From Paenibacillus brevis (GTDB lineage: Bacteria > Bacillota > Bacilli > Paenibacillales > Paenibacillaceae): DNA of 64,000 bases. Shown here in pieces: positions 43,101 to 51,257 of this stretch; position 1 is the first letter of the stretch, and every line of letters begins with the position of its first letter. The position numbers and the translations under genes are program-made. Location: NCBI RefSeq assembly GCF_018919145.1, contig NZ_JAHLQJ010000003.1, positions 124,001 through 188,000 of the forward strand. The letters are read 5' to 3'. Under the pieces are notes generated by a model. It was not told the origin of the DNA, did not search any database, and was given only the letters and a program-made list of their open reading frames with translations.

Positions 43101-43723
43101 TCTCGGATGTAATTCAGAACTATCTGGGAAATAACGTCTACATGACCCAGTCGCTATATGAGAAGCTGTTCGGTTCTTACGCTCCGAATGCCGTGATGGC
43201 TCACTTAACGGACATTCCGCGCGCTGACCAAGCTGCCTATGCGGATGAGCTGCTGGAGAATGACTCTGTTCTCTCCTCCGTAAGCACGGCGGCTCTGATC
43301 GACGAATTCGGATTTGATCTGATTAATGCTGTGGTGCTGCTGATCACTGCGATGGCAGGCGGCTTGGCATTTGTCGTGCTGTTCACGCTCTCGAACACAA
43401 ACATTTCAGAGCGGGCACGGGAGCTTGCCACCATCAAAGTACTTGGATTTTATGATAAAGAGGTACATTCATACGTGAACAAGGAATCGTTGATCCTAAC
43501 GCTCATTGGTATTCTTGTCGGATTGCCGGTTGGAAGAATTCTGAGCGGATTCTTGACCACAGCACTCAACATGCCGTCGATGTACTTTGCCGTACATGTC
43601 CAGCCGATCAGCTATCTGTTCTCAGCCGCGATTACCTTCTGCTTCGCGATTATAGTCAACCGCATGACGAATCGCACCCTAAACCGGATTAACATGGTGG
43701 AAGCGTTGAAGAGCGTGGAATAG
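40136..43723 (+). CDS. FtsX-like ABC permease with giant coiled-coil extracellular region
   Basis: An 1195-residue membrane protein. N-terminal membrane segment about 18-40; extracellular MacB-like domain; a very acidic insert about 160-205; then a long Ala/Glu/Lys/Gln-rich coiled coil from about 280 to 640, interrupted near 440-515 by a less regular segment; three membrane segments about 670-800; a second periplasmic-type domain; and three final membrane segments, each FtsX unit with conserved 'RELATIKVLGFYDKEV' and 'EERGLIGTYKAMGFG' motifs. It works with the preceding ATPase. Such proteins may handle peptides or lipids or transmit force across the wall. The coiled coil is far longer than in MacB. 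Confidence 0.88.
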   Translation: MNKAYQKDILRSIKKGWKRFLSITFITALGVAMLTGLYAACLDMYYSADKFYDKQQLFDIRVMSTLGLTDEDLNALTQIDGIEQAEGGYSETIYTDVEGIRKSTEVKMLSPKGLNAPHLLEGALPSQAGEIAVTKKYLEESGKSIGDTLILKEDTEEGEDKKIESPAAADQKDASTDEGGTLDQDLELDVETDLEDEEASSLVRSSFKITGVVLDPMDIQGSGAGNIFRANTSTDFIFFVTADDVDHKIYTVAYLVLAGTKEMDTYSEEYDQVVQAAIGQIESRIKSQREQARYESVQEEARSKIEDAEITMDEKFTEADQKFADAWDEISSAREELADGEDKLVREEKNAAQQIADARATINSSKKKLAEAEKQLAEGEAQLAKGESELNANAQKLKEGREQLVKEREQAEAKLAAAEQQLKQAQEQLDAGRAQLEPQVASLKAAFGDYWPEEQWDALVNAAAALAANGANDQAIATGTGKESTALAAALPAQGDAAVQAALGMGKIIGGQQALDQQKSAFAEQRELGEQQLAAAEAELKAGEKEIDTARQTIELKKAEMKAGKAELAKGKTELAEGEAKLDAEEAEAKDKIADARQEIAEGKEELAEGEAELKEQEQEYADKKEEAEQKLADAYKELDNLDMTQWYVQDRTSIDSFSSLSSDLSSIEAVGKVFPVIFLLVAILMSLTTMTRMVEEERGLIGTYKAMGFGNAAIYRKYILFALLACLLGGVLGDLFGFVFMPKFVAVILRDLYTLPSYELQFDLVYGLGGVLLFIVGIVGATVLACRSELVKMPATLMRPKAPRAGSRVFLERIPAVWNRLKFLNKVTVRNLFRYKKRLFMTIGGIMGCTALILCGFAIKDSIADLAPKQYEQINRYDLMAVFEDDANDAIVGEMAADSRVKDTVNLRIESVKAINKNEQGEKVQLMVLSEPTALRDYIRIENLAGKQIDPDDEGIMITRSAARILGLSSGDALYLQDMNLMQREVVVSDVIQNYLGNNVYMTQSLYEKLFGSYAPNAVMAHLTDIPRADQAAYADELLENDSVLSSVSTAALIDEFGFDLINAVVLLITAMAGGLAFVVLFTLSNTNISERARELATIKVLGFYDKEVHSYVNKESLILTLIGILVGLPVGRILSGFLTTALNMPSMYFAVHVQPISYLFSAAITFCFAIIVNRMTNRTLNRINMVEALKSVE

Positions 43724-43748
43724 AAGCTGTATCCTTTATAAATTGAAG

Positions 43749-43794
43749 AAGCCCTTCCGGAAAGCTGCTATGGCAGACCGGATGGGCTTTTTTT
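43749..43794 (+). terminator. Rho-independent terminator
   Basis: AAGCCCTTCCGG and CCGGATGGGCTT (one mismatch) enclose an inner CTGC/GCAG stem, followed by a T run. Ends the ABC/FtsX operon. Confidence 0.85.
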
Positions 43795-43853
43795 GAAGAG
43801 AGGAGTTTTTGTCCTTTGTATCGAATGAGGTTTACAGATGTAAAATTAATTAG

Positions 43854-43985
43854 GGTGAGGTTTCCGTATTAGATACAATCTATGATCATTTGTTGAAATC
43901 CAATATCACTGATCAAAATATCCGCACCCAGCATGTTCATAGAATTCTTACAAATGCCAAGGGAAACAAGGGTAATCGTACATAG
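43854..43985 (+). pseudogene. Possible headless gene remnant
   Basis: A 43-codon frame bounded by TAG codons reads like protein (SVLDTIYDHLLKSNITDQN, then RTQHVHRILTNAKGNKGNRT) but has no start codon. A GGGTGAGG motif just upstream could once have been a ribosome-binding site. Family unknown. The remainder of 43795-44075 shows only a TATAAT-like box near 43998. Confidence 0.3.
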
Positions 43986-44075
43986 CTCTCGGTGCTATAA
44001 TAGAATGGTTGAACGAACATGAACCTCTCTAAGAACGAGACAGATGATTTTGAGTAAAGAAGGTAGAAAGACGAC

Positions 44076-44393
44076 ATGAATTCATTTGATCGGCAACAGG
44101 TAGAAAATGAACTGCGGAAGTTTGTTGGGGGCAAGGTATTTGTGCATAGTGAGGCTACGTCTTATGTGTTTGTCCGAAACTTCAGGATGAACTTGAAAGA
44201 AGCGCGTGTCGCCGGGGGAGAAAGAGGCTCATTCCGCGTAGCGTTTCGCTTTGATGAACAGGGCTGGCTGCGCATGGAAGGATTGACCCATTATGAGGTC
44301 GACTCGGAAGGACATTTGCTATTGGCTGGCTACGATGATCATGGCCGTATGGATGTGGCGCTCCATTTGGGAAGGGAGGCATTTCCCGAATGA
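44076..44393 (+). CDS. yojF: YojF family protein (DUF1806)
   Basis: A 105-residue soluble protein. 'VGGKVFVHSEATSYVFVRNFRMNLKEARV' (landmarks: KVFVHSEAT, VRNFRMNL) and its position directly before the bacillithiol deacetylase bshB2, as in Bacillus subtilis (yojF-yojG), identify it. It overlaps bshB2 by 4 bp. The biochemical role is not established; the fixed pairing suggests a link to bacillithiol metabolism. Confidence 0.82.
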   Translation: MNSFDRQQVENELRKFVGGKVFVHSEATSYVFVRNFRMNLKEARVAGGERGSFRVAFRFDEQGWLRMEGLTHYEVDSEGHLLLAGYDDHGRMDVALHLGREAFPE

Positions 44394-45067
44394 AAGAGGA
44401 CTTGCTAGGGGCAGGTAAAAAGCTGCTTGCCGTATTCGCGCATCCTGACGATGAGACATTTATTTGTGGAGGTACTTTGGCGAAGTATGCCGCTGCCGGG
44501 GCCGAGATTACATTGATCAGCGCCACGCGCGGAGAAATGGGACGCCGCATGGGAAATCCGCCATATCTGAACCGCGAGACGATTGCGTCGGCACGGGAAC
44601 AAGAGCTGCGGGAGGCTTGCCGCCATCTGGGCGTTGCCCATCTTCATTTTCTGGATATCCGTGACAAAACGGTAGAATTCATTGAAGAAGCGGAGCTTAC
44701 CGCTCGAATTGAGAAGTACATCCGTGAGATCGAGCCGGACGCGGTGCTGACCTTCCATGAACAATGGGGAGGACATCCCGATCATTGCGCGATTGGCAGA
44801 GCTACTCGCATTGCCTATGAGCAATCAGGCTGTCAGAGCGGTCTCTATTATATTTCCTATGGAAATATGATGGCTGCACCGGAGCGGTATGGCTACACGC
44901 GCAAAGATGTTGTGAAGATTGATATTTCGGAGCAATTCCGGGCCAAGCTTGCAGCCTTTCGGGCACACCGCTGTCAATCGGAGCTGGATGCATGGGTATG
45001 GCTGCCGGATGCCGAAGCAATCGCCCAGTTTGGAAAGCATGAATACTTCGTCAGACATCAGGCATGA
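44390..45067 (+). CDS. bshB2: Bacillithiol biosynthesis deacetylase BshB2
   Basis: A 225-residue LmbE-type zinc deacetylase that removes the acetyl group from N-acetylglucosaminyl-malate in bacillithiol synthesis. The metal motif AHPDDE is at about residues 17-22, with the second ligand region 'WGGHPDHCAIGRATR' near 125-140. The combination with YojF and the length match BshB2 rather than BshB1. It is translationally coupled to yojF through a 4-bp overlap. Confidence 0.92.
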   Translation: MKEDLLGAGKKLLAVFAHPDDETFICGGTLAKYAAAGAEITLISATRGEMGRRMGNPPYLNRETIASAREQELREACRHLGVAHLHFLDIRDKTVEFIEEAELTARIEKYIREIEPDAVLTFHEQWGGHPDHCAIGRATRIAYEQSGCQSGLYYISYGNMMAAPERYGYTRKDVVKIDISEQFRAKLAAFRAHRCQSELDAWVWLPDAEAIAQFGKHEYFVRHQA

Positions 45068-45076
45068 TTATCGTAA

Positions 45077-45238
45077 GGGGCCGTCCCGAAAGGCCGTCAA
45101 ATCAAATGCCAGCGTTGCCGGACTTTTGTGCGAAATATCAGCCAACATTTTGAACGAAATATCGATCAAACTCTTCCAGTCGATGGCGTCAAGGAGCAGT
45201 TATATACGAAAATTCGTACAAAAAGCATTTGCGCCGCG
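45077..45238 (+). pseudogene. Possible zinc-ribbon gene fragment
   Basis: After an in-frame TAA the frame encodes 'KGRQIKCQRCRTFVRN', a CxxC-type start, then 'LPVDGVKEQLYTKIRTK', before running into a terminator. No start codon is available. It may be the leftover 5' part of a deleted gene, or chance; family not recognised. Confidence 0.25.
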
Positions 45239-45256
45239 CCGCGGCCACTTCCTAAA

Positions 45257-45339
45257 AACACAAAAAGCCAGATGGGAAATATCACCTTTTCCTTTCGGCT
45301 TTTTTGTGTTCAGGGACTTTTGGGGCAGCCCCTTTTTTT
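45257..45339 (+). terminator. Two tandem terminators
   Basis: AACACAAAAAGCC (45257-45269) pairs with GGCTTTTTTGTGTT (45297-45310, one extra T). It is followed by a small GGGG-CAG-CCCC hairpin with seven T residues (45322-45339). Together they end the yojF-bshB2 transcript. Confidence 0.7.
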
Positions 45340-45404
45340 GTTGCCATTTAAGTTGAACTTAATAAGCAACGTAGAAAGGGCAAAAGTGTGAAGTGTGCCG
45401 AAGT

Positions 45405-45582
45405 GAAAGCCTTCTGAAAGAAAGTTACTTCGGGAGCACAAGCTCGGAAGCGTTCACCTTTGTGAGCGGATCTCTACCCTATGATGGTTTAGTTCAGTCA
45501 GAGAAATCCGCGAACAACAGCGATCGTAAGCACACTTCACACGTTGCTCCTAGCGTTCATTTTTTAGTTCAACTGATATAGA
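45405..45582 (+). repeat. Dispersed intergenic repeat, copy C
   Basis: The 45-bp core (45503-45547) differs from copy B at three positions and from copy A at five. Left flank similarity with copy A reaches back to about 45405 (AAGCT, GCGTT-AC, TGTGAGCGGAT-TCTACCC); right flank similarity with copy B runs to about 45582. It lies upstream of the phnD-like gene in the same orientation. Confidence 0.75.
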
Positions 45583-45749
45583 TTGAGATTTGTTTTCGCA
45601 AGGTCAACGCTATGTAAATGAACGCTTCAAAATTTTTACAGGCAGATAATCATTACATAACAAAGGGCTTGTATGATGAATTTGGGTTTGCAAACGAGAA
45701 GCAAAACAACCGGCGAATCCGAATTATAAAAAAGTGGGGGTATTTGATA

Positions 45750-46850
45750 GTGAGAAACAGATGGATGTTAACTGCTGTATTTGCATTAGGCGTAGGCCTT
45801 CTTGCGGGATGCGGCTCTAACGGAAACACGGCAAATAACGGAGCGGCGGCGGATAATACGACTCCTGCCCCTCAGACGAATACGGCGCAAGAGGCAACGC
45901 CTTCTGCAACAGAGATCAAGGAGCTTAAGGTCAGCTTTGTTCCTTCCAAGGACCCGGACCAAATCATTACGGCAACAGATCCACTGAAGGATCTGCTGAA
46001 AGAGCAATTGGCTACGGAAGGCTATAATGTGGAAAAGGTTACGATCGATGTAGGCACGACTTATGAGGCGGTTGGCGAGGCGTTGACGGCAGGGACGACG
46101 GACATCGGGTTCATCCCGGGCGGAACGTATGCCCTGTACGATGACGGTGCAGATGTGATTCTGACTGCTACCCGTGCAGGTCTGTCCAACGATTCTGACA
46201 ATCCGAAGGATTGGAACGATAATAAACCGACGGCACCTACAGACAAGCAAGCAACTTACTACCGTTCAATTGCCATCGCCGGCCCAACGGATAAGGGTAA
46301 AGAGCTGGCTGCAAAGGTGAATGCAGGCGAAGCCTTGACCTGGGAAGACCTGGACAGCGCGAACTGGGCGGTAATGTCGACTTCTTCTTCCGCGGGTTAC
46401 ATTTACCCGACATTGTGGCTTCAAAAGAACTACGACAAGAGCATTACAGATTTGAAGCATGTGGTGACTTCGGACTCTTACGGAAGCTCGTTTGCCCGTC
46501 TGGCGGCTGGTCAAGTGGATATTATTGTGGTCTTTGCTGATGCAAGAAGAGATTATGAAGAAAAATGGACTACCGAATTCAGCCGTTCCGCTTCGATCTG
46601 GGATGAGACCAATGTGATCGGAGTTACGCAAGGAATCTATAACGATACGATCAGCGTAAGCAAAAACTCTCCGCTGATGGATGATCAATTCAAGTCTGCC
46701 CTGCAAAAGGCTTTCATTGCTATTGCTCAAACAGACAAAGGAAAAGAAGTTATCGCCGTGTACAGTCATGAAGGCTACCAGGAAGCAAAATCCTCAGATT
46801 ACGACAACGAGCGCAAGGCTCAAGAGCTGATCAAAAGCCAAAAGCAGTAA
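45750..46850 (+). CDS. phnD: Phosphonate ABC substrate-binding lipoprotein (PhnD)
   Basis: A 366-residue lipoprotein (lipobox LLAGC, Cys about residue 17; Asn/Ala/Thr tether to about 60). 'ELKVSFVPSKDPDQIITATDPLKDLLKEQL' (landmark: VSFVPSKDPDQI) and 'STSSSAGYIYPTLWL' are typical of PhnD, which binds phosphonates or phosphite at the cell surface. I use the GTG at 45750, which is nine bases after a G-rich site; the 44 extra codons from 45618 have no signal-peptide character. A hairpin follows, then the ATPase and two permeases. Confidence 0.85.
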   Translation: MRNRWMLTAVFALGVGLLAGCGSNGNTANNGAAADNTTPAPQTNTAQEATPSATEIKELKVSFVPSKDPDQIITATDPLKDLLKEQLATEGYNVEKVTIDVGTTYEAVGEALTAGTTDIGFIPGGTYALYDDGADVILTATRAGLSNDSDNPKDWNDNKPTAPTDKQATYYRSIAIAGPTDKGKELAAKVNAGEALTWEDLDSANWAVMSTSSSAGYIYPTLWLQKNYDKSITDLKHVVTSDSYGSSFARLAAGQVDIIVVFADARRDYEEKWTTEFSRSASIWDETNVIGVTQGIYNDTISVSKNSPLMDDQFKSALQKAFIAIAQTDKGKEVIAVYSHEGYQEAKSSDYDNERKAQELIKSQKQ

Positions 46851-46892
46851 TTCAGGATCAAGGCGAGAAGGTTAGAAGGAAGCTTTGGAATG

Positions 46893-46932
46893 AAATGAGT
46901 GCATCATGGCAACGTGATGCCCTCATTTTTTC
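46893..46932 (+). terminator. Hairpin between phnD and phnC
   Basis: AAATGAG-T-GCATCA and TGATGC-C-CTCATTT form a two-part stem followed by T residues. It may end most transcripts after phnD, giving more binding protein than transporter. Confidence 0.75.
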
Positions 46933-46969
46933 ACGTTTTTACGCAGACTAAAGGATCGGAGCTTATGCC

Positions 46970-47755
46970 ATGATTGAATTCAAACAGGTGGAGAAGAAGT
47001 ACGCAAACGGAACCACAGCCCTGAAAAATATTAATCTGTCCATCGAGCAGGGCGAATTCGTCGCCATCATCGGTCTCTCCGGGGCGGGGAAATCCACACT
47101 GATCCGTTGCATTAATCGAATGCATGAGATTACCGGAGGCCAGCTCCATGTGGATGGCGTAGATGTAGGGAAGCTGAAGGGCAGCCAGGTTCGCCGGTTC
47201 CGCCGGAGAATAGGCATGATTTTTCAATCCTTCAATCTGGTGACAAGAACTTCCGTAATCAAGAATGTACTGGTTTCCTTTGTCCCTGATCTGCCGCTAT
47301 GGCGCAAGCTGACCGGAATCTTCACGAAGGATCATAAGATCAAGGCGCTGGAGGCATTAGATAAAGTAGGTATTCTCGATAAGGCCTATATACGTGTGGA
47401 TCAGTTGTCAGGCGGTCAGCAGCAGCGGGTAGCACTTGCGCGGACGCTTGCCCAGAACCCGGATATTATTCTGGCGGATGAGCCGATTGCCTCGCTTGAT
47501 CCGGTGACGTCCAGGATGGTTATGGATGATTTCAAACGGATCAACCAGGAGATGAACATCTCGGTTATTATGAATATTCACCATGTCGAGGTAGCACTGG
47601 AATATGCCGACCGCATTATTGGCATTCGTCAGGGTGAGGTTGTCTTTGACGGGGAGGTCTCCGGTGTCACTACGGCAGTGCTGGGCGAAATTTACGGCGG
47701 CCGTTTTGAGGAGGAAATGTCGGTCCAAGCGGAGGCAGGGATTGCTTATGTATGA
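46970..47755 (+). CDS. phnC: Phosphonate ABC ATPase (PhnC)
   Basis: A 261-residue importer ATPase. Walker A GLSGAGKST (about residues 35-43), signature LSGGQQQR, Walker B IILADEP and the H-loop 'NIHHVEVALEYADR' (the His-His pair is typical of PhnC) are intact. It lies between phnD and the two phnE-type permeases and overlaps the first by 8 bp. Confidence 0.9.
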   Translation: MIEFKQVEKKYANGTTALKNINLSIEQGEFVAIIGLSGAGKSTLIRCINRMHEITGGQLHVDGVDVGKLKGSQVRRFRRRIGMIFQSFNLVTRTSVIKNVLVSFVPDLPLWRKLTGIFTKDHKIKALEALDKVGILDKAYIRVDQLSGGQQQRVALARTLAQNPDIILADEPIASLDPVTSRMVMDDFKRINQEMNISVIMNIHHVEVALEYADRIIGIRQGEVVFDGEVSGVTTAVLGEIYGGRFEEEMSVQAEAGIAYV

Positions 47756-48563
47756 CAAGCTATTTCCGCCTAAAAAGGTTATTCTTCCGAACGGAAAAAT
47801 CGTTTTGGAGAAACGCTCCCGTACGCCGCTGATTCTATTGCTCATCATTGTTGCAGTTGCTCTGTCCGTGGAATTTACGAATTTTGATTTGAAAGTGTTG
47901 TTTGTGCGAATAGGCAAGCTGTTCGGGATGATCGGCGAGATGTTTCCGCCGGATTGGGCGTACTTTCCTAAATTGTGGGGAGCGCTTGTAGATACCCTGC
48001 AGATGTCGCTTATCGGTTCCATGATCGGCGCGCTGCTTGCACTGCCTATAGCGATCTTGGCATCCTCCAATGTCGTTCCGAACCGGTTAGTGACAGCTTT
48101 CTTTAAGATTGTTCTGAGTCTGCTGCGCACCTTGCCAACCCTGGTCACAGCTTTAATTGCCACCTTTATTTTTGGTCTGGGACCAACCGCGGGCGTTGTA
48201 GCGATTTTGCTGTTTACGCTGTCCTATGTAGGCAAGCTGCTGTATGAGCAGATTGAAAATGTGGATATGGGTCCATTTGAAGCGATGGAGTCCATCGGTA
48301 TGACAAGAATTCAGGCATTCCGCTATGCCTTGTTTCCACAGGTACTGCCAAGCTATTTGTCGAATTCGTTGTTCTGCTTTGAGGGAAATGTACGTTATGC
48401 GGCGATTTTGGGATACGTGGGTGCGGGCGGGGTTGGCCTGTTGATTAAAGAAGATTTGGGCTGGCGTGATTATCAGAATGTGGGGATGATCATTTTAGCG
48501 CTGGTAATCACCGTCTATCTGATCGAGACGACTAGTGAGCATTTCCGTAAAAAGCTGATTTGA
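47748..48563 (+). CDS. phnE: Phosphonate ABC permease (PhnE, first copy)
   Basis: A 271-residue permease with six membrane segments and the PhnE loop 'EAMESIGMTRIQAFRYALFPQVLP'. The ATG at 47748 lies 8 bp inside phnC; the open frame extends further upstream but only across phnC in another frame. Two tandem permeases would form a heterodimeric channel. Confidence 0.9.
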   Translation: MYDKLFPPKKVILPNGKIVLEKRSRTPLILLLIIVAVALSVEFTNFDLKVLFVRIGKLFGMIGEMFPPDWAYFPKLWGALVDTLQMSLIGSMIGALLALPIAILASSNVVPNRLVTAFFKIVLSLLRTLPTLVTALIATFIFGLGPTAGVVAILLFTLSYVGKLLYEQIENVDMGPFEAMESIGMTRIQAFRYALFPQVLPSYLSNSLFCFEGNVRYAAILGYVGAGGVGLLIKEDLGWRDYQNVGMIILALVITVYLIETTSEHFRKKLI

Positions 48564-48584
48564 TGAAAGAGAGGAGGCTCGTGA

Positions 48585-49391
48585 GTGACGACTATTGAGA
48601 AGCAACTTCAGGCTCACCCTCGTAATATGCGGTATGTGCTGACGCTTACGGCGATTATTATTGTGCTGTTTGCCTGGTCGCTTGCTGCGGTTAACTTGAA
48701 GGATATTAATCAGAGCGGTCTGAACATCGCTCAGAATATTATAACCGGAATTCTGAACCCCGACTTGAACTTGCTCTTGAGCGTCTCAAAACAGAGTGTA
48801 CTGTATTTGCTGGTTGAGACGGTAGCAATTGCATTCTTGGGCACGATTGTAGGGGCGGTCTTATCCGTTCCGCTTGCCTTTCTTGCTGCTTCAAATATCG
48901 TACCCAAGCCGGTGGCTTGGCTTACCCGCTTGCTGCTGATCTTCATCCGGACGATTCCGGCCCTCGTGTATGGCTTGATGTTCATCCGCGTCTCCGGTCC
49001 GGGGCCTTTCTCGGGCGTGATGACGATAGGGATCACGTCGGTTGGAATGTTGTCCAAGCTGTATGTGGACGCGATTGAGGAACTGGATACGAAGGTGCTC
49101 GAATCCATGACCTCGATTGGCTGCACGACCTTTGAAAAGGTACGCTACGGTATCTTGCCGCAATTGATGTCGTTGTTCCTATCGGTAACGATTTACCGGT
49201 TTGATATGAATATGCGCGAAGCATCCATCCTGGGCCTGGTTGGCGCAGGGGGGATCGGTGCACCGCTGATCTTTGCCATGAACGGGTATAAGTGGAATCA
49301 GGTCGGGGCAATTCTGATCGGATTGGTTATTCTGATTCTGATCATTGAGTGGATGTCCAACAAGCTTCGAACTAAGCTGGTAAAAGGGTAA
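48585..49391 (+). CDS. phnE: Phosphonate ABC permease (PhnE, second copy)
   Basis: A 268-residue permease paralogous to the preceding one, with 'ESMTSIGCTTFEKVRYGILPQ' as the ATPase-contact loop and 'REASILGLVGAGGIGAPL' near the end. GAGGAGG (48571-48577) precedes the GTG at 48585 by seven bases. Last gene of the phnDCEE operon; a bidirectional terminator follows. Confidence 0.9.
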   Translation: MTTIEKQLQAHPRNMRYVLTLTAIIIVLFAWSLAAVNLKDINQSGLNIAQNIITGILNPDLNLLLSVSKQSVLYLLVETVAIAFLGTIVGAVLSVPLAFLAASNIVPKPVAWLTRLLLIFIRTIPALVYGLMFIRVSGPGPFSGVMTIGITSVGMLSKLYVDAIEELDTKVLESMTSIGCTTFEKVRYGILPQLMSLFLSVTIYRFDMNMREASILGLVGAGGIGAPLIFAMNGYKWNQVGAILIGLVILILIIEWMSNKLRTKLVKG

Positions 49392-49433
49392 AAAGGGCGG
49401 TGTCAGAGAATGTGTCTCTGGCGCCGCCTTTTT
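49390..49433 (+). terminator. Bidirectional terminator
   Basis: AAAAAGGGCGG and CCGCCTTTTT with an inner CAGAGA/TCTCTG stem. It serves the phn operon (+) and the convergent phosphoesterase gene (-). Confidence 0.85.
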
Positions 49434-49466
49434 GATTGTGAATTTTTGCAGGGCTGCCTGCCGAGC

Positions 49467-51056
49467 TTAGTAGGCAACCTCCCAATTATGATTGCAAGTC
49501 GCCTGGAGCACGCCCGCCCGGGAAATGTAGTCCGCGAGAATCTCGGTCATATCGGTAGGGATTTCGCGAACGACGGGTGCGTCCTTCAGCATGTCGAAGT
49601 TACCGCCACCGCCAGCCCGGTAGCTGTTCATGACGACATCGAAGCTTTGATCTGGCTCCAAAGGCGATCCGTGGTGCTCTAATCTGACCACCCGTTGTCC
49701 GACAGGCCTTGAGATATCGAGGGTATAGTCGATGCCTTCCCACATATCATAATTGAAATGCTGCGGCTTTGGCTCCAGATAAGACGGCGCAATGCATAGT
49801 CCGTCACGGGTTTCATTCACCTCAAAGTATTGGGCAGTCTGCTCCAGCATGGCTCGGATGCCGCTGCCTCGCATACGGACGACTTTTAACGTATTTGGAT
49901 AAATGTAGTTGGACACCACATCACGCATCGTGATTAATGCTCCAAAGCCTCTGGCTTCATTGGTAAAAATGGCAGCCAGAGAGAGCTCCGCCCCGGTCAC
50001 CTCCATCTGAATCCGATTTATCATTTCTGTAAAGGCATGATCTGCCTGACGAGCTGTGAACGGATCGGGAATCGAGAGATCTCCCTCGGTGCGGCCTATG
50101 GGCTGATCGAGCCAATGCTGCGTTTGCCGTTCATCCTCGGCAAATAGAGACAGAAAATCCTCATCCGCCTGATCCGATTCACCTATAAGAAGCAACGAGG
50201 AGGATTTGTCCGATAGCCGCCATCCCCCCTCTGGAATCGCCTGAAATTCTAGCTCTACCTTTGCGACCGCTTGTCCGGCACTGCCAGGCTGGGTAATGAC
50301 TACCCCGTTAATCTCCCCGTTTAACAGGCGGTGTTGATGGCCGGTGAGCAGGACGTCGACACCCGCTACAGTTTCACATATGGCATAGCCTTGATTTTCG
50401 CCGGTTAAGGGTTCGGTTGCTTCACCGGTCACGGGATCACGTTCGAAGCCCCCGTGATAGCTCAAAATCACCGCATTCGGCTGTTCGGTGTAATGAATCT
50501 TGTCTACCCAGTACTTAGCAGCATCAAGAGCATCAATAAAGGACAATCCTTCAATGTGATTCGGTTCCTCCCAATTTGGAATGAAATGGGTGGTAAGCCC
50601 CAGCAGGGCGATCCGGACGCCTTGCGGAAGCTCGAATATCCGATAAGGCTTGCCGAATGCAGGCTTGCCGCCGGTTTTGTCTACGATGTTAGCAGATAGC
50701 CAGGGACAATCGGAATCGCTGATCGCCTGCCGAAGCAGCTCCTGTCCGTAATTGAACTCGTGATTCCCGGGCACAGCCGCATCATATCCAAGCGCATTCA
50801 GCGCTCTGGCAGCCGGATGCAGGCCGTGACGGTTTAGCTTGGCATAGTGATACATCAGCGGTGTTCCTTGAAGCAGGTCCCCGTTATCAATCAGGAGCAG
50901 ATTCGTGCTCCGGCTCCTCTCTTTCCGAATCAGACGTGACAGCTTGGCAAGGCCGAGCGGCTTGTCGCCAGGGCCGCGGTAGTCGGTCGGATACAGATGA
51001 CCGTGAATATCGCTTGTATGCAGAATCGTCAGATTTATAGAATTCATAGATGCCAT
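49467..51056 (-). CDS. 5'-nucleotidase/2',3'-cyclic phosphodiesterase family metallophosphoesterase
   Basis: A 529-residue two-domain enzyme. The N-terminal metallophosphoesterase domain has the metal-ligand motifs 'TSDIHGH' (about residues 14-20), 'IDNGDLLQG', 'PGNHEFNYG', 'ILSYHGG' and 'LLTGHQH'; the C-terminal 5'-nucleotidase domain ends near 'NSYRAGGGGNF'. No signal peptide is visible, so it may act in the cytoplasm, like the Bacillus YunD type. GGGAGG (minus strand, 51072-51067) selects the ATG at 51056; the ATG at 51074 would include that site. It would release phosphate from nucleotides or related esters, which fits its place beside a phosphonate importer. Confidence 0.88.
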   Translation of the reverse strand: MASMNSINLTILHTSDIHGHLYPTDYRGPGDKPLGLAKLSRLIRKERSRSTNLLLIDNGDLLQGTPLMYHYAKLNRHGLHPAARALNALGYDAAVPGNHEFNYGQELLRQAISDSDCPWLSANIVDKTGGKPAFGKPYRIFELPQGVRIALLGLTTHFIPNWEEPNHIEGLSFIDALDAAKYWVDKIHYTEQPNAVILSYHGGFERDPVTGEATEPLTGENQGYAICETVAGVDVLLTGHQHRLLNGEINGVVITQPGSAGQAVAKVELEFQAIPEGGWRLSDKSSSLLLIGESDQADEDFLSLFAEDERQTQHWLDQPIGRTEGDLSIPDPFTARQADHAFTEMINRIQMEVTGAELSLAAIFTNEARGFGALITMRDVVSNYIYPNTLKVVRMRGSGIRAMLEQTAQYFEVNETRDGLCIAPSYLEPKPQHFNYDMWEGIDYTLDISRPVGQRVVRLEHHGSPLEPDQSFDVVMNSYRAGGGGNFDMLKDAPVVREIPTDMTEILADYISRAGVLQATCNHNWEVAY

Positions 51057-51257
51057 TAATGGCTTGCCTCCCATGCCGATCAGATAAATGTGAAACTTGA
51101 GTGGAATACAGCTATTATAAACAACTACTTCTGCGGCAGGGTAAACGCAGTGTTATTTTTGTTATTTCTTTAATTTTTACATAACCTTACTTTTTAGCTA
51201 ATAATCCCATGCCAAAATAAGGATGTTAAATACTCTTAATCTCATGGGAGGGAAATT

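Noticed and set aside
45128-45391. Open frame after bshB2 as a gene
   Set aside because: It runs through two terminators, has no ribosome-binding site, and only its first part looks protein-like.
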